Shown piece after piece: positions 1-10,811 of a DNA stretch of 64,000 nucleotides. Position 1 is the first letter of the stretch, and each line of letters starts with the position of its first letter. The notes beneath the pieces were generated by a model that saw only the letters and a list, made by a program, of their open reading frames with translations, was not told the DNA's origin and did not search any database. Origin of the DNA: Juglans regia (Eukaryota; Streptophyta; Magnoliopsida; Fagales; Juglandaceae); NCBI RefSeq assembly GCF_001411555.2, contig NC_049903.1, forward strand, positions 29,987,083 through 30,051,082. Reading direction: 5' to 3'. A program made the translations under genes and the position numbers.

Positions 1-857
1 TTTTTAGGCATAGAAGTTGCTAGGTTCCCCTATTGGCATCCATCTCTGCCAAAGAAAGTATACCCTTGATATACTTGCTGACTTAGGACAGTTAGCATCC
101 AAGCCACTCAAAATTCCCATGGACCAAAACCATAGATTAAGCAAAACCACTGGTTCTCCATTGTCTGACCCAACTCCATATAAACAACTCATTGGTAGGC
201 TCCTTTATCTTACCATAACCAGACCTGACATCAATTATCCCACTCAAATTCTCAGCCAGTGCATGGAAAAACCCACTAATGTTCACCTTGTTATAGCTTA
301 TAAAGTTCTAAGGTACCTCAAGAATGCCCCTGGCCAAGGTATCTTGCTATCCTCCCATTCCTCCATTCACTTAAGAGGATACTGTGACTCAGATTGGGCA
401 TCATGCCCTGACACCCGAAAGTCTGTTACTGGTTATTATGTTTTCATGGGTAATTCCCTCATCTCATGGCATTCAAAGAAACAAACTGCGGTCTCCAAAT
501 CCTCGGCTGAAGCAATATATCGTGCAATGGCTTCCCTCTCCACTGAGTTCACTTGGCTGAGGCATCTCCTCTCTGACCTTGCCATTTCTCATCCTCAACC
601 AGCTGACATGTATTGTGATAATCAGGCTGCTCTTCACATAGTAACTAACCCCGTCTTCCATGAGAGGACAAAACACATAGAGGTGAATTGCCACCTAATT
701 CGAGATCAAATTCTTGCAAAACAAATCAGAACTGCACATGTCTCTACACATTCATAGCTAGCTGATATTTTTACTAAATCTCTCCCTTCATACACTCTGT
801 GTGCTCATTTATCCAAGATGAGAATAGATAATATATATTCTCCATCTTGTGGGGGGA
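1..857 (+). pseudogene. Ty1/copia pol 3' part (RT end and RNase H), broken
   Basis: The reading frame from 17 to 757 carries the end of a copia reverse transcriptase and the RNase H domain. Visible landmarks are the RPDI stretch, the CDSDWA motif, SWHSKKQ, a YCDNQAA block and the HERTKHIEV block, in the order normal for copia pol. The first bases read in another frame, so a frameshift lies near base 25. The frame ends at a TAG (755-757) where family members have a glutamine codon, and the usual LADIFTK tail continues in frame after it. A purine-rich tract (GGGGGGA, 851-857) precedes the LTR. The upstream gag, protease, integrase and most of RT lie outside the window. The stop and frameshift make this copy inactive. 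Confidence 0.88.
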
Positions 858-1253
858 TATTAGAGCAGCATGTTCATCACATGAGCTCCTCTAATGTAAT
901 TCATCAAGATCAAGCTGATAATGCTACCATGAAGACATCTGACTTGCAACCTCATGTACTCGCAGCTTGTGATAATGCTCCTCTCAAACTACCAGAAATG
1001 GTCCTATTGTAATTAAGTCATCATGTCATTTTATGTAATTCTACAGTTTGTTACGTAGCTATAGCACTTAGATGAATATTCCCTTTTACCTTTGGCTTGT
1101 CAGAGTTAGTTATTCTTTGTTATATATAAACCAGAACCTAGCACCTCTTGTAATTATTGAGATAGTGAATGAATTGAATTCAGAAAGTTTTGTCTCCCCC
1201 TTCCTTCTTCTAGTTAATTGTTCGGCAACTTAGTTTTATTTGCTTCTCTTACA
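858..1253 (+). repeat. 3' LTR of the copia element at the left edge
   Basis: The LTR directly follows the polypurine tract and runs to a CTTACA-like end near 1253. The start reads TATTAG, a one-base decay of the usual TGTTAG. It contains a TATA-like ATATATAAA (about 1121-1129). The partner LTR and target duplication are outside the window, so the right border is approximate. Confidence 0.6.
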
Positions 1254-1445
1254 CTCCTACATGTACAAATGAAGAAGGGTAGAGAATTTTTAGTTTTGTT
1301 AAAGGGAATGCCCTTCTTGGGGATGTAAATCACTATATATAGTGCCACTTGCAGCTATAGGCTATAGCTATGAATAAGATTAACGGAAAAACTGAGAAGC
1401 ATTGTTTTATCAGCTAGGACTTGTGCTAAGCTTTTATATAAAGAG

Positions 1446-1485
<40 letters not shown>

Positions 1486-2271
1486 CAAATTGACATGATT
1501 TAAAGTTACATCAAAGCCACTATATATTTTGTAATTTTCATATCAAAATTAGTAGATTTTGATACAATCTAATATGGAAAGCATAATTTCTCATCTTTAA
1601 ATATATGAACGCCATATCCGTCCTTCCAAATAAATAACAACGATGGAAACATCATCATGATAACGGCGGCGCTCCCCTTGTGGGATATCTAGTAACTCAT
1701 CCAACTCCATATCTGCAATATTGCAATTACCTCGAGCTGAGTTCATTATTAGATTTTAACTATTTTTTTTTCCCTATCCTACCATTTTGTTTATGAGGTT
1801 TGGATTCAAAATTCACCTCAACTCATTTCATCTCATCGTTACAATTTTTTTAAATTTTTAAATAAAATATAATAAACAATTCAAAATTTTCAAATTCTAA
1901 AATAACTTTTCCAAATTCCCATACCAAATATAATAAATAATTCAACTTTTATTCTACTATTCACAAACCATCTCAACCTCATCTCTGAATCCAAACCTCT
2001 CCGTACATAAACAATATTATTTTTCATTCTAAATCTTATAATTTTTTGTCACACTTATTGATATGGCATATTCTAAATAGTTTTGTGTATCAACCACTAG
2101 CTAAAATAATAAGGGTTTTGCTATACATTGACTACTATTTATCCACACACTCCATACTCAACAGTTTTTTATTTTTTATTCTTTTCATAAGGTGTGGGGT
2201 AGTGAATAGTAGCTAATGAAAATAATTATTCAAATAATAACTATTTAACATTGACACATCAATAAGCATAA
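1254..2271. other. AT-rich intergenic DNA with a (TA)n run and a MITE
   Basis: No gene is seen. There is a TA dinucleotide run at about 1452-1483 and a 205-bp inverted-repeat element at 1795-1999, listed separately. The rest is AT-rich spacer downstream of the PP2C pseudogene. Confidence 0.6.
1795..1999. mobile_element. MITE with perfect 14-bp terminal inverted repeats
   Basis: The element begins GAGGTTTGGATTCA and ends with its exact reverse complement. The interior is AT-rich with AATATAATAAA blocks and ATCTCAAC/CTCAACTC motifs beside the ends. Related but more decayed copies are seen at about 29030-29195 and 63090-63263. No clear target duplication could be read. The superfamily is not certain; a PIF/Harbinger-like or hAT-like origin is possible. 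Confidence 0.65.
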
Positions 2272-3617
2272 TTAAAGTTTAGGATGAACATCAAAGCTGA
2301 CTAAATTACCATGTTTTTGAGCAGCTTGAAACAATACTTGTTCGATGAGGTATTGTGCGGGATCTCCTTTAGGATATTTATTGATGAAGTATTCTACTTG
2401 AGAGACAGCTTCTTCGTTGCTTAAGTACTGATAAAGCCCATCGGAGGACAATATCAAGAATCTGTCCCTTGGGCCAAGCTTGTAGTGGTAGAGTGAAGGT
2501 AAGCATGTGATGTAAGGGGATGTCCCAACATACTCGATTCTAAACATCTCCAAAAGTGCATCATTCCACTTAGGCTGCATGCAAAGAAAATCATTTTCAG
2601 TTCTTATCAAAATAATATCCTTGGCCTTGGGTAACTAGCCATTCAAAGAACCAAGCCAATAAATAAATCCTATTAAAAAACCGATGTGTAAACCTATCAT
2701 ATCATCTAATATAAAAAGTAGAGTGATGCTAGGCTGCTGCCTAGTAGTGACCGGTGGGTGTGCCGTCTATGCAAAATTTATCTTTTTTATTTTTTTTATT
2801 TTTCGTTTTCATATTTTTTTAACATATTTAAATATTTTTTTAAAAAAAAATATCAATACATTAATAGTCACTTCTTTAATCAGTAAGTAAAAAAAAAAAA
2901 AATTAAATACATAAGCAGTCAAAATGAGAGGACGTATTAGCATTATTCTAAAATGTATGTGTTTTAGTTTTTCTTTACGACTGTAATGGGTATTTGTTTA
3001 CACATTAGTTTATAGTAGCAGAACTCTTTAAAGAACATATTTAAAATCTAACTACCAAAAAGATGTTCAAGTTTTTATTTAGCGTTCAATTGTTGCATGC
3101 AAAGATTTTATGGAATTAACTATCATTGTTTACAATATGCATATTTGTTTCTGAGTAATATTAGATATAATCGTAAGGTGTACAAGTCCAACACAATCCA
3201 TTTGAAAAAAGTGAGGCTTATTATTAAAAAAAATTGGGCCTTTTCATGTGGCTTTCAAGTGTGCTTTACATTTTTTTTTTTCAAAGGTTTGCACATCTTA
3301 GAACTAAAAACGAATTTCCTATTTTTTCATGCTTCTTATAGGATACCTGTTTGAGAAATCCAACCCCAAAAGCCCGAGTGACCTTTAAATAACCTTTGAC
3401 TCGATCATTCTCAATTGCAGAAGCATCATCAGGATGGTCAGTTCTAATTCTATGAACTTCCTGAAATCCAAAAGGGCCTTAGTCTCATCTTATGATCAGA
3501 AGAACATAATTTCTGAATAGCAATTTTAATTACCTCTTCCACATATGTGCTGTGATCAGTAGTGAGTTGGAGGGGAATTAAATTGGGTAATACCCCCCAT
3601 CCAAAACCATGATCGAT

Positions 3618-3740
3618 CTACAAGAAAACTGCTTATTTGCGACCAGTTAATTCCAGCAAAATGATTATTTGCAACTAAAATTAGTTGCGATAAGTCTTTT
3701 GGTCGCAATAAATTGGTCACAAAAGTCTGTTTTTCTTGTG
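3618..3740. mobile_element. CACTA-type MITE inside the PP2C exon
   Basis: The left end reads CTACAAGAAAAC and the right end TTTTTCTTGTG, matching the common plant CACTA terminus CACTACAAGAAAA. The interior carries repeated TTGCGACC/GGTCGCAA motifs like CACTA subterminal repeats. A related copy lies at 15171-15311. The insert interrupts conserved PP2C coding sequence between the KQIRED and LPNLIPLQL blocks and brings a stop codon (3717-3719 in the minus frame). Codon phase is the same on both sides, in keeping with a 123-bp element plus a 3-bp duplication, but the duplication itself is not clear. Confidence 0.72.
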
Positions 3741-4260
3741 ATTTCTTGAAGTGTCCTCTCTAATCTGTTTGACGTCCAGGTGCATTTTCCTTGGCCCAAG
3801 ATCATCAAGTTCGGCCTCCTGAGCTAACACTGCACGACTATCTCCCACATTCATCAAGTAAACATCTTCATTCTTCATCAACATCACCAGAACGCATGAT
3901 CCCATTAGAGCTAACTCAGGACTCTTCTCCACATTATCATCTGCAATCTCCAAATAAGCATCTTCTGTCTTCCTCAATGCCTCGGACAATGCCCTCAACA
4001 CCTCTGAATGAATATCAGATCCCATTGGCCTGTCAGCCTCCAAATGACTCAGCTGTCTTGTTAACAGCTTCCTCTCAGGCTCTACTGATCTCTCAACATC
4101 ACATTCACAACTACTCCAGCTTCTTTGACTTTTTCCCTTCCATTTCATCCCCAACCCTTCACGCATATCCTTGGAATTCTTAACCTGATCATTTCTATTT
4201 GAATAGGGATCCAAATCCATATCTGCATTTCTTAGCATGTCGTTTTCCTCATCTATATTC

Positions 4261-4554
4261 TATAAGGGAAGACTCCTCAAATCAAGCAAATTAAGATCAA
4301 GGTCACAATTCCTGCTTTACAGGCTGAAAATGTGCATGTAACAGCAGGCAAATCCTCTGTAACAGCTAGATGATTCTCGAGTAAATGCTCTGTAATTATA
4401 GGCTTAAGTTTAGCTTTCTTTCCTATAATAGAATCTGTACACTTGTATATATTTTTGGTGAAATCAATAGAAACTGAGAGTGGTGTTTTTCACTCGACAG
4501 AAATAAAAATCTCTTTGAGAATTTTCTGTGATTTACACTTTCCAAACTTCATCA
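4261..4554 (+). repeat. 5' LTR of the young copia element
   Basis: 294 bp, almost identical to the 3' LTR. It is flanked on the left by TATTC and on the right by the primer binding site. The terminal A forms the gag start codon together with the first two primer-site bases. Confidence 0.93.
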
Positions 4555-5753
4555 TGGTATCAGGAGAGCCATCCTCCACCGAGAATTCGATCCCCCAATT
4601 TGAAAATAACCATAATCCGATCACAACCCCACCCTCTTCAACTGAAATTCCTCTCATTGCTCTCAACATTACATCTCAAATCAATGAAAAACTCACACCC
4701 TCTACCTTCCCTCAATGGCGTGCCCAATTCGAAGCCCTACTCATTGGATATAATCTCATTGATTATGTTACCGGTGACAAGCCCTGCCCTAATCTTCATG
4801 ATTCCTCCACTTCCGCTCACCAAAGAACTCACTGGATCAGACAAGACAAGCTTATCCTCAGTGCCATTCTGGCATCCACAACTACCACCATCACTCCATT
4901 CATTTCCATCGCCAAAACCTCCCAAGAAGCATGGCATAAATTGCACACAATGTATGCCAGCAAGTCTCGGACTAGAGCAATGCAACTTAAAGAGGAACTA
5001 ACCTTGATCAAGAAGGGAAGCCAGACGATTCAAGAGTACCTGCACACTGTCAAATCCCTCGCGGATGAAATCTCCCTCATCGATCATCCCATCTCTGAAG
5101 ATGATTTAACGCTTTACATCCTCAATGGTCTGGGTGCTGATTTCCGTGAGATTGCCGCTCCTATTCGCGCACGGGAACGCCCACTCAACTTCGAGGAGTT
5201 ACATGATCTTCTGGTGGGTCACGATGCTTATCTACGCCGCCTTGAAGCCTCCTCTCAGCAGCTGGTAGCCTCCGCCAACTACTCTAATCGGAGATCGGGT
5301 TCTAGTTCTTCCTCTGGAGGTCATCTCTCTAAGGGCTCCTCAAAATCACATAGTTCTGATCGCAATAATGGAGCCTTCCCGAATGCGAACTCCTCGGCCC
5401 AGTACCGAAATAATAACGGCCCACGTGACAATAGGAAGACTAAGCCCAATGGTCAGAGGCGTTACACACCAAAGTGTCAACTTTGTGAGCAGTTGGGCCA
5501 TACTGCGAAATATTGTCCTCGTCTTCAATTTCCTGGAGCCACGGCAAACTGTACCTCCACTTCACCCGCTCAAGAAACAAAGTGGCTTATAGACTCGGCA
5601 GCCTCTCACAATATCACTGGTGATTTGGCTAAATTATCTATTCATTCTGAATATGATGGCACGGATGAGGTTGTCATTGGTGATGGTTCAGGTTTGCATG
5701 TTTCTCACATTGGTTCATTAGTTTTCACACCCCCACACGCACCTTTCACTTAA
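4554..5753 (+). CDS. copia gag-protease region of the young element
   Basis: The start chosen is the ATG at 4554, shared between the last LTR base and the primer site; an upstream in-frame ATG (4443) lies inside the LTR. The roughly 400-residue product has the plant copia gag region (LTPSTFPQWRAQFEALL, then TMYASKSRTRAMQLKEEL and LNGLGADFREI), a zinc knuckle CQLCEQLGHTAKYC (CX2CX4HX4C), and an aspartic protease start, LIDSAAS. The protease site is DSA rather than the usual DSG or DTG, which may reduce activity. The frame ends at 5753, where the family reading continues one frame over, so a one-base indel near 5745 separates it from integrase. It packages the element RNA into virus-like particles and starts polyprotein processing. 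Confidence 0.88.
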   Translation: MVSGEPSSTENSIPQFENNHNPITTPPSSTEIPLIALNITSQINEKLTPSTFPQWRAQFEALLIGYNLIDYVTGDKPCPNLHDSSTSAHQRTHWIRQDKLILSAILASTTTTITPFISIAKTSQEAWHKLHTMYASKSRTRAMQLKEELTLIKKGSQTIQEYLHTVKSLADEISLIDHPISEDDLTLYILNGLGADFREIAAPIRARERPLNFEELHDLLVGHDAYLRRLEASSQQLVASANYSNRRSGSSSSSGGHLSKGSSKSHSSDRNNGAFPNANSSAQYRNNNGPRDNRKTKPNGQRRYTPKCQLCEQLGHTAKYCPRLQFPGATANCTSTSPAQETKWLIDSAASHNITGDLAKLSIHSEYDGTDEVVIGDGSGLHVSHIGSLVFTPPHAPFT

Positions 5754-8700
5754 ATGATACTCTTTGTGTTCCAAATATTAAAAAAAATCTTATCTCCGTC
5801 CATAACTTTACTACCCACAATAATGTTTTTGTGGAGTTTCATCCTCTTTTTTTTCTTGTTAAGGATCAGACCACGGGGGCGGTTCTACTCAAAGGTGCGT
5901 GTGAAAATGGTGTTTACACCCTTCCGGAGTCAATGGTGCAGTCTTCTCAAAAAATGGTTGTCAACATGCATGAAAGGACCTCCGTTGATGGGTGGCACAA
6001 ACGTCTTGGACATCCATCTCATAAAATTGTCCAACAACTTGTCACCTCTTTTTCTCTTCCAATAAAAAAAGAAAATGCTTCACATCTTTGTAATTCTTGT
6101 TCCATTAATAAAGCCCACAAACTTCCATTTCGACAAACTAGTCTTCAAAGTCATGCTCCTCTTGATTTAATTTATACTGATGTTTGGGGACCCTCCAATT
6201 CTATTGGTATTGATGGATCACGTTATTATCTCATTTTGGTTGATCACTTCACCAAATATATTTGGTTTTATCCTATGGAAACAAAATCTGGTGTTAGCAC
6301 AATATTTCCTCAATTTAAACATCTTGTTGAGACCAGATTTCAATCCAAAATCAAAACCATCTATTCGGATAATGGCGGTGAATTTGTGGCTCTAAAAAAC
6401 TATTTCTCAATTCATGGAATAAGCCACCTCACAACCGCTCCTCATACACCACAACAAAATGGTGTTTCCGAGCGTCGTCATCGTCACCTAGTGGAAACGG
6501 GCCTCACTCTATTACATGATGCCTCTCTACCCTTGAAATATTGGCCCCATGCTTTTTCCACTGCGGCTTATCTTATAAACCGTCAACCAACTCCTCTTCT
6601 TCAAAATATCTCTCCTTTTGAAGCATTATTTAAACAACCACCAAATTATTTGAAACTAAAAAAATTTGGTTGTTTATGCTTTCCACTCACTAAACCGTAT
6701 AACAAAAACAAAATGCAGCCCAAATCTCTTCCTTGTCTCTTCGTGGGCTACTCCTTGGCCCAAAATGCCTACAAGTGCTTTGATCCATCAACAAATAAAA
6801 TGTATCACTCTCGGCATGTCCAATTCGATGAAACCCGAAATGGTCTCTCTGTGCATTCAGCCTCTTCGTCGTCCTCGGCAAGTGCTGCACCCATTCACGG
6901 AGTCCCTTCATGCATTCCGCAGCCTTCACCAGTGATTTCGGCAAGGGAGAACTCCTTCGCACCACCTCCAGGTAACGCCTCTCTCTTCTCTTCTCCTAAT
7001 TCCCAAAATTTCAATTCTGCACACTCATGCCCTAATTCCGTTGCATCGCATGTTATTGAGACACAATCATCCAATTCGCATGAAATTCCACTCACTCACA
7101 ACACCGATTTGTCTCCTGGCACCGCACCCACTCTCTGTGACTCACCTGCACAACAGCCCACACGAATTCACTCCATGACCACTCGGTCAATGAATAACAT
7201 TCATAAACCCAAACAATTACATTCCACAACCAAACATCCCATTCCTAGCACTATTGAACCAACCTGTGTGGGACAGGCTCTTCGTGAGCCACACTGGAGA
7301 ACAGCCATGTCCGAAGAGCTCACTGCTCTCATGCGTCATAGCACGTGGGAACTAGTCCCTCCTCCGAATAACTGTACACCCGTGGGGTGTAAATGGGTCT
7401 TCTGCGTTAAAAGAAAATCTGATGGGTCTGTGGATCGTTTTAAAGCGCGACTTGTCGCAAAAGGATACAATCAGTGTCCTGGATTGGATTACAAAGAAAC
7501 ATTTAGCCCCGTTGTGAAGCCTGCCACTATTCGAACTGTCCTACCAGTTGCTGTGATGCATGGCTGGCCCTTGAGACAACTTGATGTCAACAATGCATTT
7601 TTGCATGGAAAGTTGACTGAAACAGTTTATATGACCCAACCTCCGGGCTTCAAAGATGCTTCAAAGCCTCATCATGTTTGCAGGTTACACAAGGCAATTT
7701 ATGGCCTAAAACAGGCTCCTAGAGCCTGGTACTCAGCACTCAAAATGACAATATTGAGCCTCGGCTTTCAAAATTCCAAGGCTGACTCATCCTTGTTTAT
7801 ATACAACAAAAATTCTGTCTTGTGCTATTTATTGGTCTATGTGGATGACTTGGTAATCACTGGCAGTCATTTGGATTTTGTATCTCATATTATTGCTCAA
7901 CTTGGAGTTCAATTCTCCTTAAAAGACATGGGGCAGCTTCACTTCTTCTTGGGCATGGAAGTCATCCCTACAAAATCAGGTCTCTTTCTATCCCAACATA
8001 AATACATTCGGGACCTTCTCTCAAAAACAAATATGATGGGTGCAAAAGAGGTATCTACTCCATTGTCTACAAGCATGGCTCTTAAATTGGTTGATGGCAC
8101 CACATCCTTTGATAGCACTGAGTTTCGAAGTGTCATTGGAGGGCTTCAATATTTGTCTCTAACACGCCCGGACATTTCTTTCTCAGTCAATAAATTGTCT
8201 CAGTTTATGCATAAACCTACTGTCACTCATTGGGCAGCTGCTAAGAGACTCCTCCGGTACTTGAAACATACCATTTTCCATGGTATTCACATTAAAAAAA
8301 ATTCCAGCTTCAACCTTATCACATACTCCAATGCTGATTGGGCGGGCAATTTTGACGATCGTACATCCACCTCAGCATACATAAGCTTCCTTGGCTCAAA
8401 TCCAATTTCTTGGAGTTCAAAAAAACAAAGAGCTGTAGCATGATCGTCGACCGAGGCTGAATACCGATCTCTTGCAAATGCTGCCTCTGAAACAGTATGG
8501 CTGCTGTCCTTATTCAAGGAACTTGGACTGCCTGTCAAAGCTTCACCACAATTGTTATGTGATAATTTGGGTGCCACACAACTTAGCTATAATCCTATTC
8601 AGCACTCTCGGATGAAGCACATTCAGATCGACCTTCATTTCGTTCGTGATATGGTTCAAAAAAGAATTCTTCATGTTCAACATGTCAACACTCAAGATCA

Positions 8701-8866
8701 GCTCGCGGACTTATTGACAAAGCCACTATCACGACAACGCATGGACTTCCTCAAAATCAAGATTGGATTAGCTGATGGCACCTCCATCTTGCGGGGGCGT
8801 ATAAGGGAAGACTCCTCAAATCAAGCAAATCAAGATCAAGGTCACAATTCCTGCTTTACAGGCTGA
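5754..8866 (+). pseudogene. copia pol (integrase, RT, RNase H) of the young element, one in-frame stop
   Basis: A long open stretch (5831-8443) encodes the integrase zinc site (HKRLGHPSH with CNSC), the integrase core with DVWGP, SDNGGEF and the QQNGVSER block, then RT with VDRFKARLVAKGY, QLDVNNAFLHG, YGLKQAPRAWY and the catalytic YVDDL, and the start of RNase H (NADWAG). A TGA at 8441-8443 stands where relatives have an arginine codon (CGA), a single C-to-T change. The same frame then continues through the RNase H end (STEAEYRS, LLCDNLGA, HIQIDLHFVRD, LADLLTKPL) to 8866, inside the LTR. The stop and the upstream frameshift mean that this copy cannot make full pol by itself. Confidence 0.9.
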
Positions 8867-9093
8867 AAATGTGCATGTAACAGCAGGCAAATCCTCTGTA
8901 ACAGCTAGATGATTCTCGAGTAAATGCTCTGTAATTATAGGCTTAAGTTTAGCTTTCTTTCCTATAATAGAATCTGTACACTTGTATATATTTTTGGTGA
9001 AATCAATAGAAACTGAGAGTGGTGTTTTTCACTCGACAGAAATAAAAATCTCCTTGAGAATTTTCTGTGATTTACACTTTCCAAACTTCATCA
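8800..9093 (+). repeat. 3' LTR of the young copia element
   Basis: 294 bp, preceded by the polypurine tract and followed by the TATTC target duplication. Only two mismatches to the 5' LTR were found by eye, so insertion was recent on a plant time scale. Confidence 0.93.
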
Positions 9094-10027
9094 TATTCCT
9101 CGTTTGTGTTTGATCATCCTCTTCAATTGAATTTGATAAGATAGATGTGGGCTCAAACTTGGCATTCCAAACTAAATCCTTGAGCTCGTTATGCACATTC
9201 GAATAGAGAATAGAAAGCAAATACTCAGTTGCATCAGGGCCATTAAACCCATCATAAATCCCCACAAAAACCCAACCATGTTCCTCAGAAATCACCACTT
9301 GAACTCGATCCTCCCCTGCCTTCCTCTCCGCCCACTGAAGTTTCTCTTTCTCCATAGAATACTGACTTTCCTGATCATAAGCATCACCCCGTTTCGAATA
9401 CAAATTATCACCACGCCTCACTGTCACATTCCCATTCTTTTTCTTCGAATTGGGTTTCTTGACATTATTATCAGCTTTAACCAGTACTGCCGCAATGGAT
9501 TTCATGTGAAATATCAGTTTTCTGAAGATATTAACGAAACGAGGTTTCTCCGACTCGGTTCTAGCCTTGTATATGGGGCATCCATTTTGTAGCTTGCCGC
9601 ATACTTCCTCTACCGGGCCCGACACAAACGTTTTCGTTGTCAAGGGAGCATAACCAGCGATGGAGCATCGAGGGAGTGGTTGGAGAGGACTGGAAGCGAA
9701 GGATGTGGGGCTCGCGAACGAGGAGGCCCTATCAATGACGGAGGAGCTGCAAAGGTCTGGGAGAGAGGTGGAAAGAGGCGTGGAGGTGTTGGCGCGGACG
9801 GAGGCGCCAGATATCGATCTGAACGTAGTCGTTGCGAAGGAGCCGTCCACCTCGGAGGTGGAGGAAGAAGAGAATAGCCGGGGTAAGCCAGGTGGGAAGT
9901 AGCGGAAGGAATGACCCAAGCCCTCATCGAGTTGGTCGGAGAGGATCACTGGGAAGTCATGCTGGCGCCGGGAGATCTCTCCGGCGGCATCGAGGCAATG
10001 GCACGCCTTACCGATATTGTTTCCCAA

Positions 10028-10309
10028 AGAACAGGCAATTAAAGACGTAAATGATTCTGTAGTTTTATTGATTTATTTATTTGCTTTTCTTTTCTGTAGT
10101 GTTGTAACAAAGCTCTAGCTAGCTAGGTCATGGTGTGCTCTCGAAGAAGAGATAGAGACTGAAAGAGATGGAGGAGAAGCTAACGAAGAAGAGTGGGCTT
10201 TTGACTTTGGAGCCTACGTCGATCTCTCGTCAGTTTTGTACTCCTTTTTCTAATTCTTTTTAGAGTAACATTAAAAAGTATTGTTACATAGCAGTTACGG
10301 TAGTTGTAC
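10028..10309. promoter_or_regulatory. Upstream region of the PP2C pseudogene
   Basis: This is the 5' flank of the minus-strand PP2C gene, ending at the hAT-like insertion at 10310. It holds GA-rich tracts (10143-10180) that may be 5' UTR. No TATA box could be assigned with confidence. Confidence 0.35.
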
Positions 10310-10811
10310 CAATGTTTTGAATACCGTACCAGATGTTGTACCGGTCAAGGCACTGGAACGAAATATTTTGATACCGGTACCGTTTCGAAATAGCGTTTCG
10401 GGATAACGTTTCGGGATAGTCGATATATAAATAAATTATATATATATAAATATATATAAAAATTATATTTCAAAATAATAGTCTATATATAAATAAATTA
10501 TATATAAATACATATATATAAAAATTATAAATAGTCTAGTCTAAATTAGGGATTAAAAAATAAATTTGTAGTTTGAAAAAACGAAAAAAAAAAAAAAAAA
10601 ACATACAGGCCGAAATATCGGCCCGTACCGGTCGGTATTGGCCGAAATATAGGCCGGTACAGGCCGAAATTCAGTCCGAAATGGCCGGTACCGGCCGGTA
10701 CGATGGGTATTTTAACCGGTACGGAACATATATAATACCTGTACCGGCCGGACGGCCGAAACGAAAAATTTCGGCCGTACCGGCCGGTACGGTACGAAAT
10801 TTAAAACTTTG
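10310..10811. mobile_element. Non-autonomous hAT-like element rich in GGCCGGTAC
   Basis: The 502-bp element is flanked by a perfect 8-bp duplication AGTTGTAC (10302-10309 and 10812-10819). The ends CAATGTTTTGAA and, inverted, CAAAGTTTTAAA form an imperfect terminal repeat that fits the short hAT end pattern. The inner ends are dense in GTACCGG and GGCCGGTAC motifs and the core is AT-rich. No transposase is encoded. Confidence 0.8.

Larger units (their letters stand above)
4261..9093 (+). mobile_element. Full-length young Ty1/copia retrotransposon
   Basis: Two 294-bp LTRs (4261-4554 and 8800-9093) differ at only two positions that I can see (T/C near 4292 and T/C near 4513). The 5-bp target duplication TATTC is at 4256-4260 and 9094-9098. 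A Met-tRNA primer site (TGGTATCAGGAGAGCC) follows the 5' LTR, and a purine tract (GCGGGGGCG) precedes the 3' LTR. Gene order gag, protease, integrase, RT, RNase H is copia type. LTR ends are TATAAG and TTCATCA rather than the textbook TG at the 5' end. The element interrupts the PP2C exon in the opposite orientation. Confidence 0.95.
2272..10027 (-). pseudogene. POLTERGEIST-like PP2C phosphatase gene, split by copia and MITE insertions
   Basis: Coding pieces on the minus strand are 10027-9094 plus 4255-3741 (one exon split by the copia element), 3617-3534, 3460-3347 and 2574-2272. The N-terminus (MGNNIGK, DEGLGHSF, TISGAS-like FRSISGAS) and the PP2C motifs ([78 protein letters not shown]) identify the POL/PLL group of type 2C serine/threonine phosphatases, which act in meristem and leaf signalling. 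Introns have GT/AG borders, for example GAG|GTAATT at 3534 and CAG|GTATCC at 3347. Across the copia the frame is intact if one target copy is removed. The last exon ends in VHPKL, before the C-terminal DDVS metal-binding motif expected in the family. Three faults (MITE, copia, lost C-terminus) make it non-functional. Confidence 0.88.

Noticed and set aside
3791..4183. Plus-strand open frame of 130 codons
   Set aside because: It is antisense to the PP2C exon, whose motifs are clear on the minus strand.
9191..9592. Plus-strand open frame of 133 codons
   Set aside because: Antisense shadow of the first PP2C exon; no recognisable domain.
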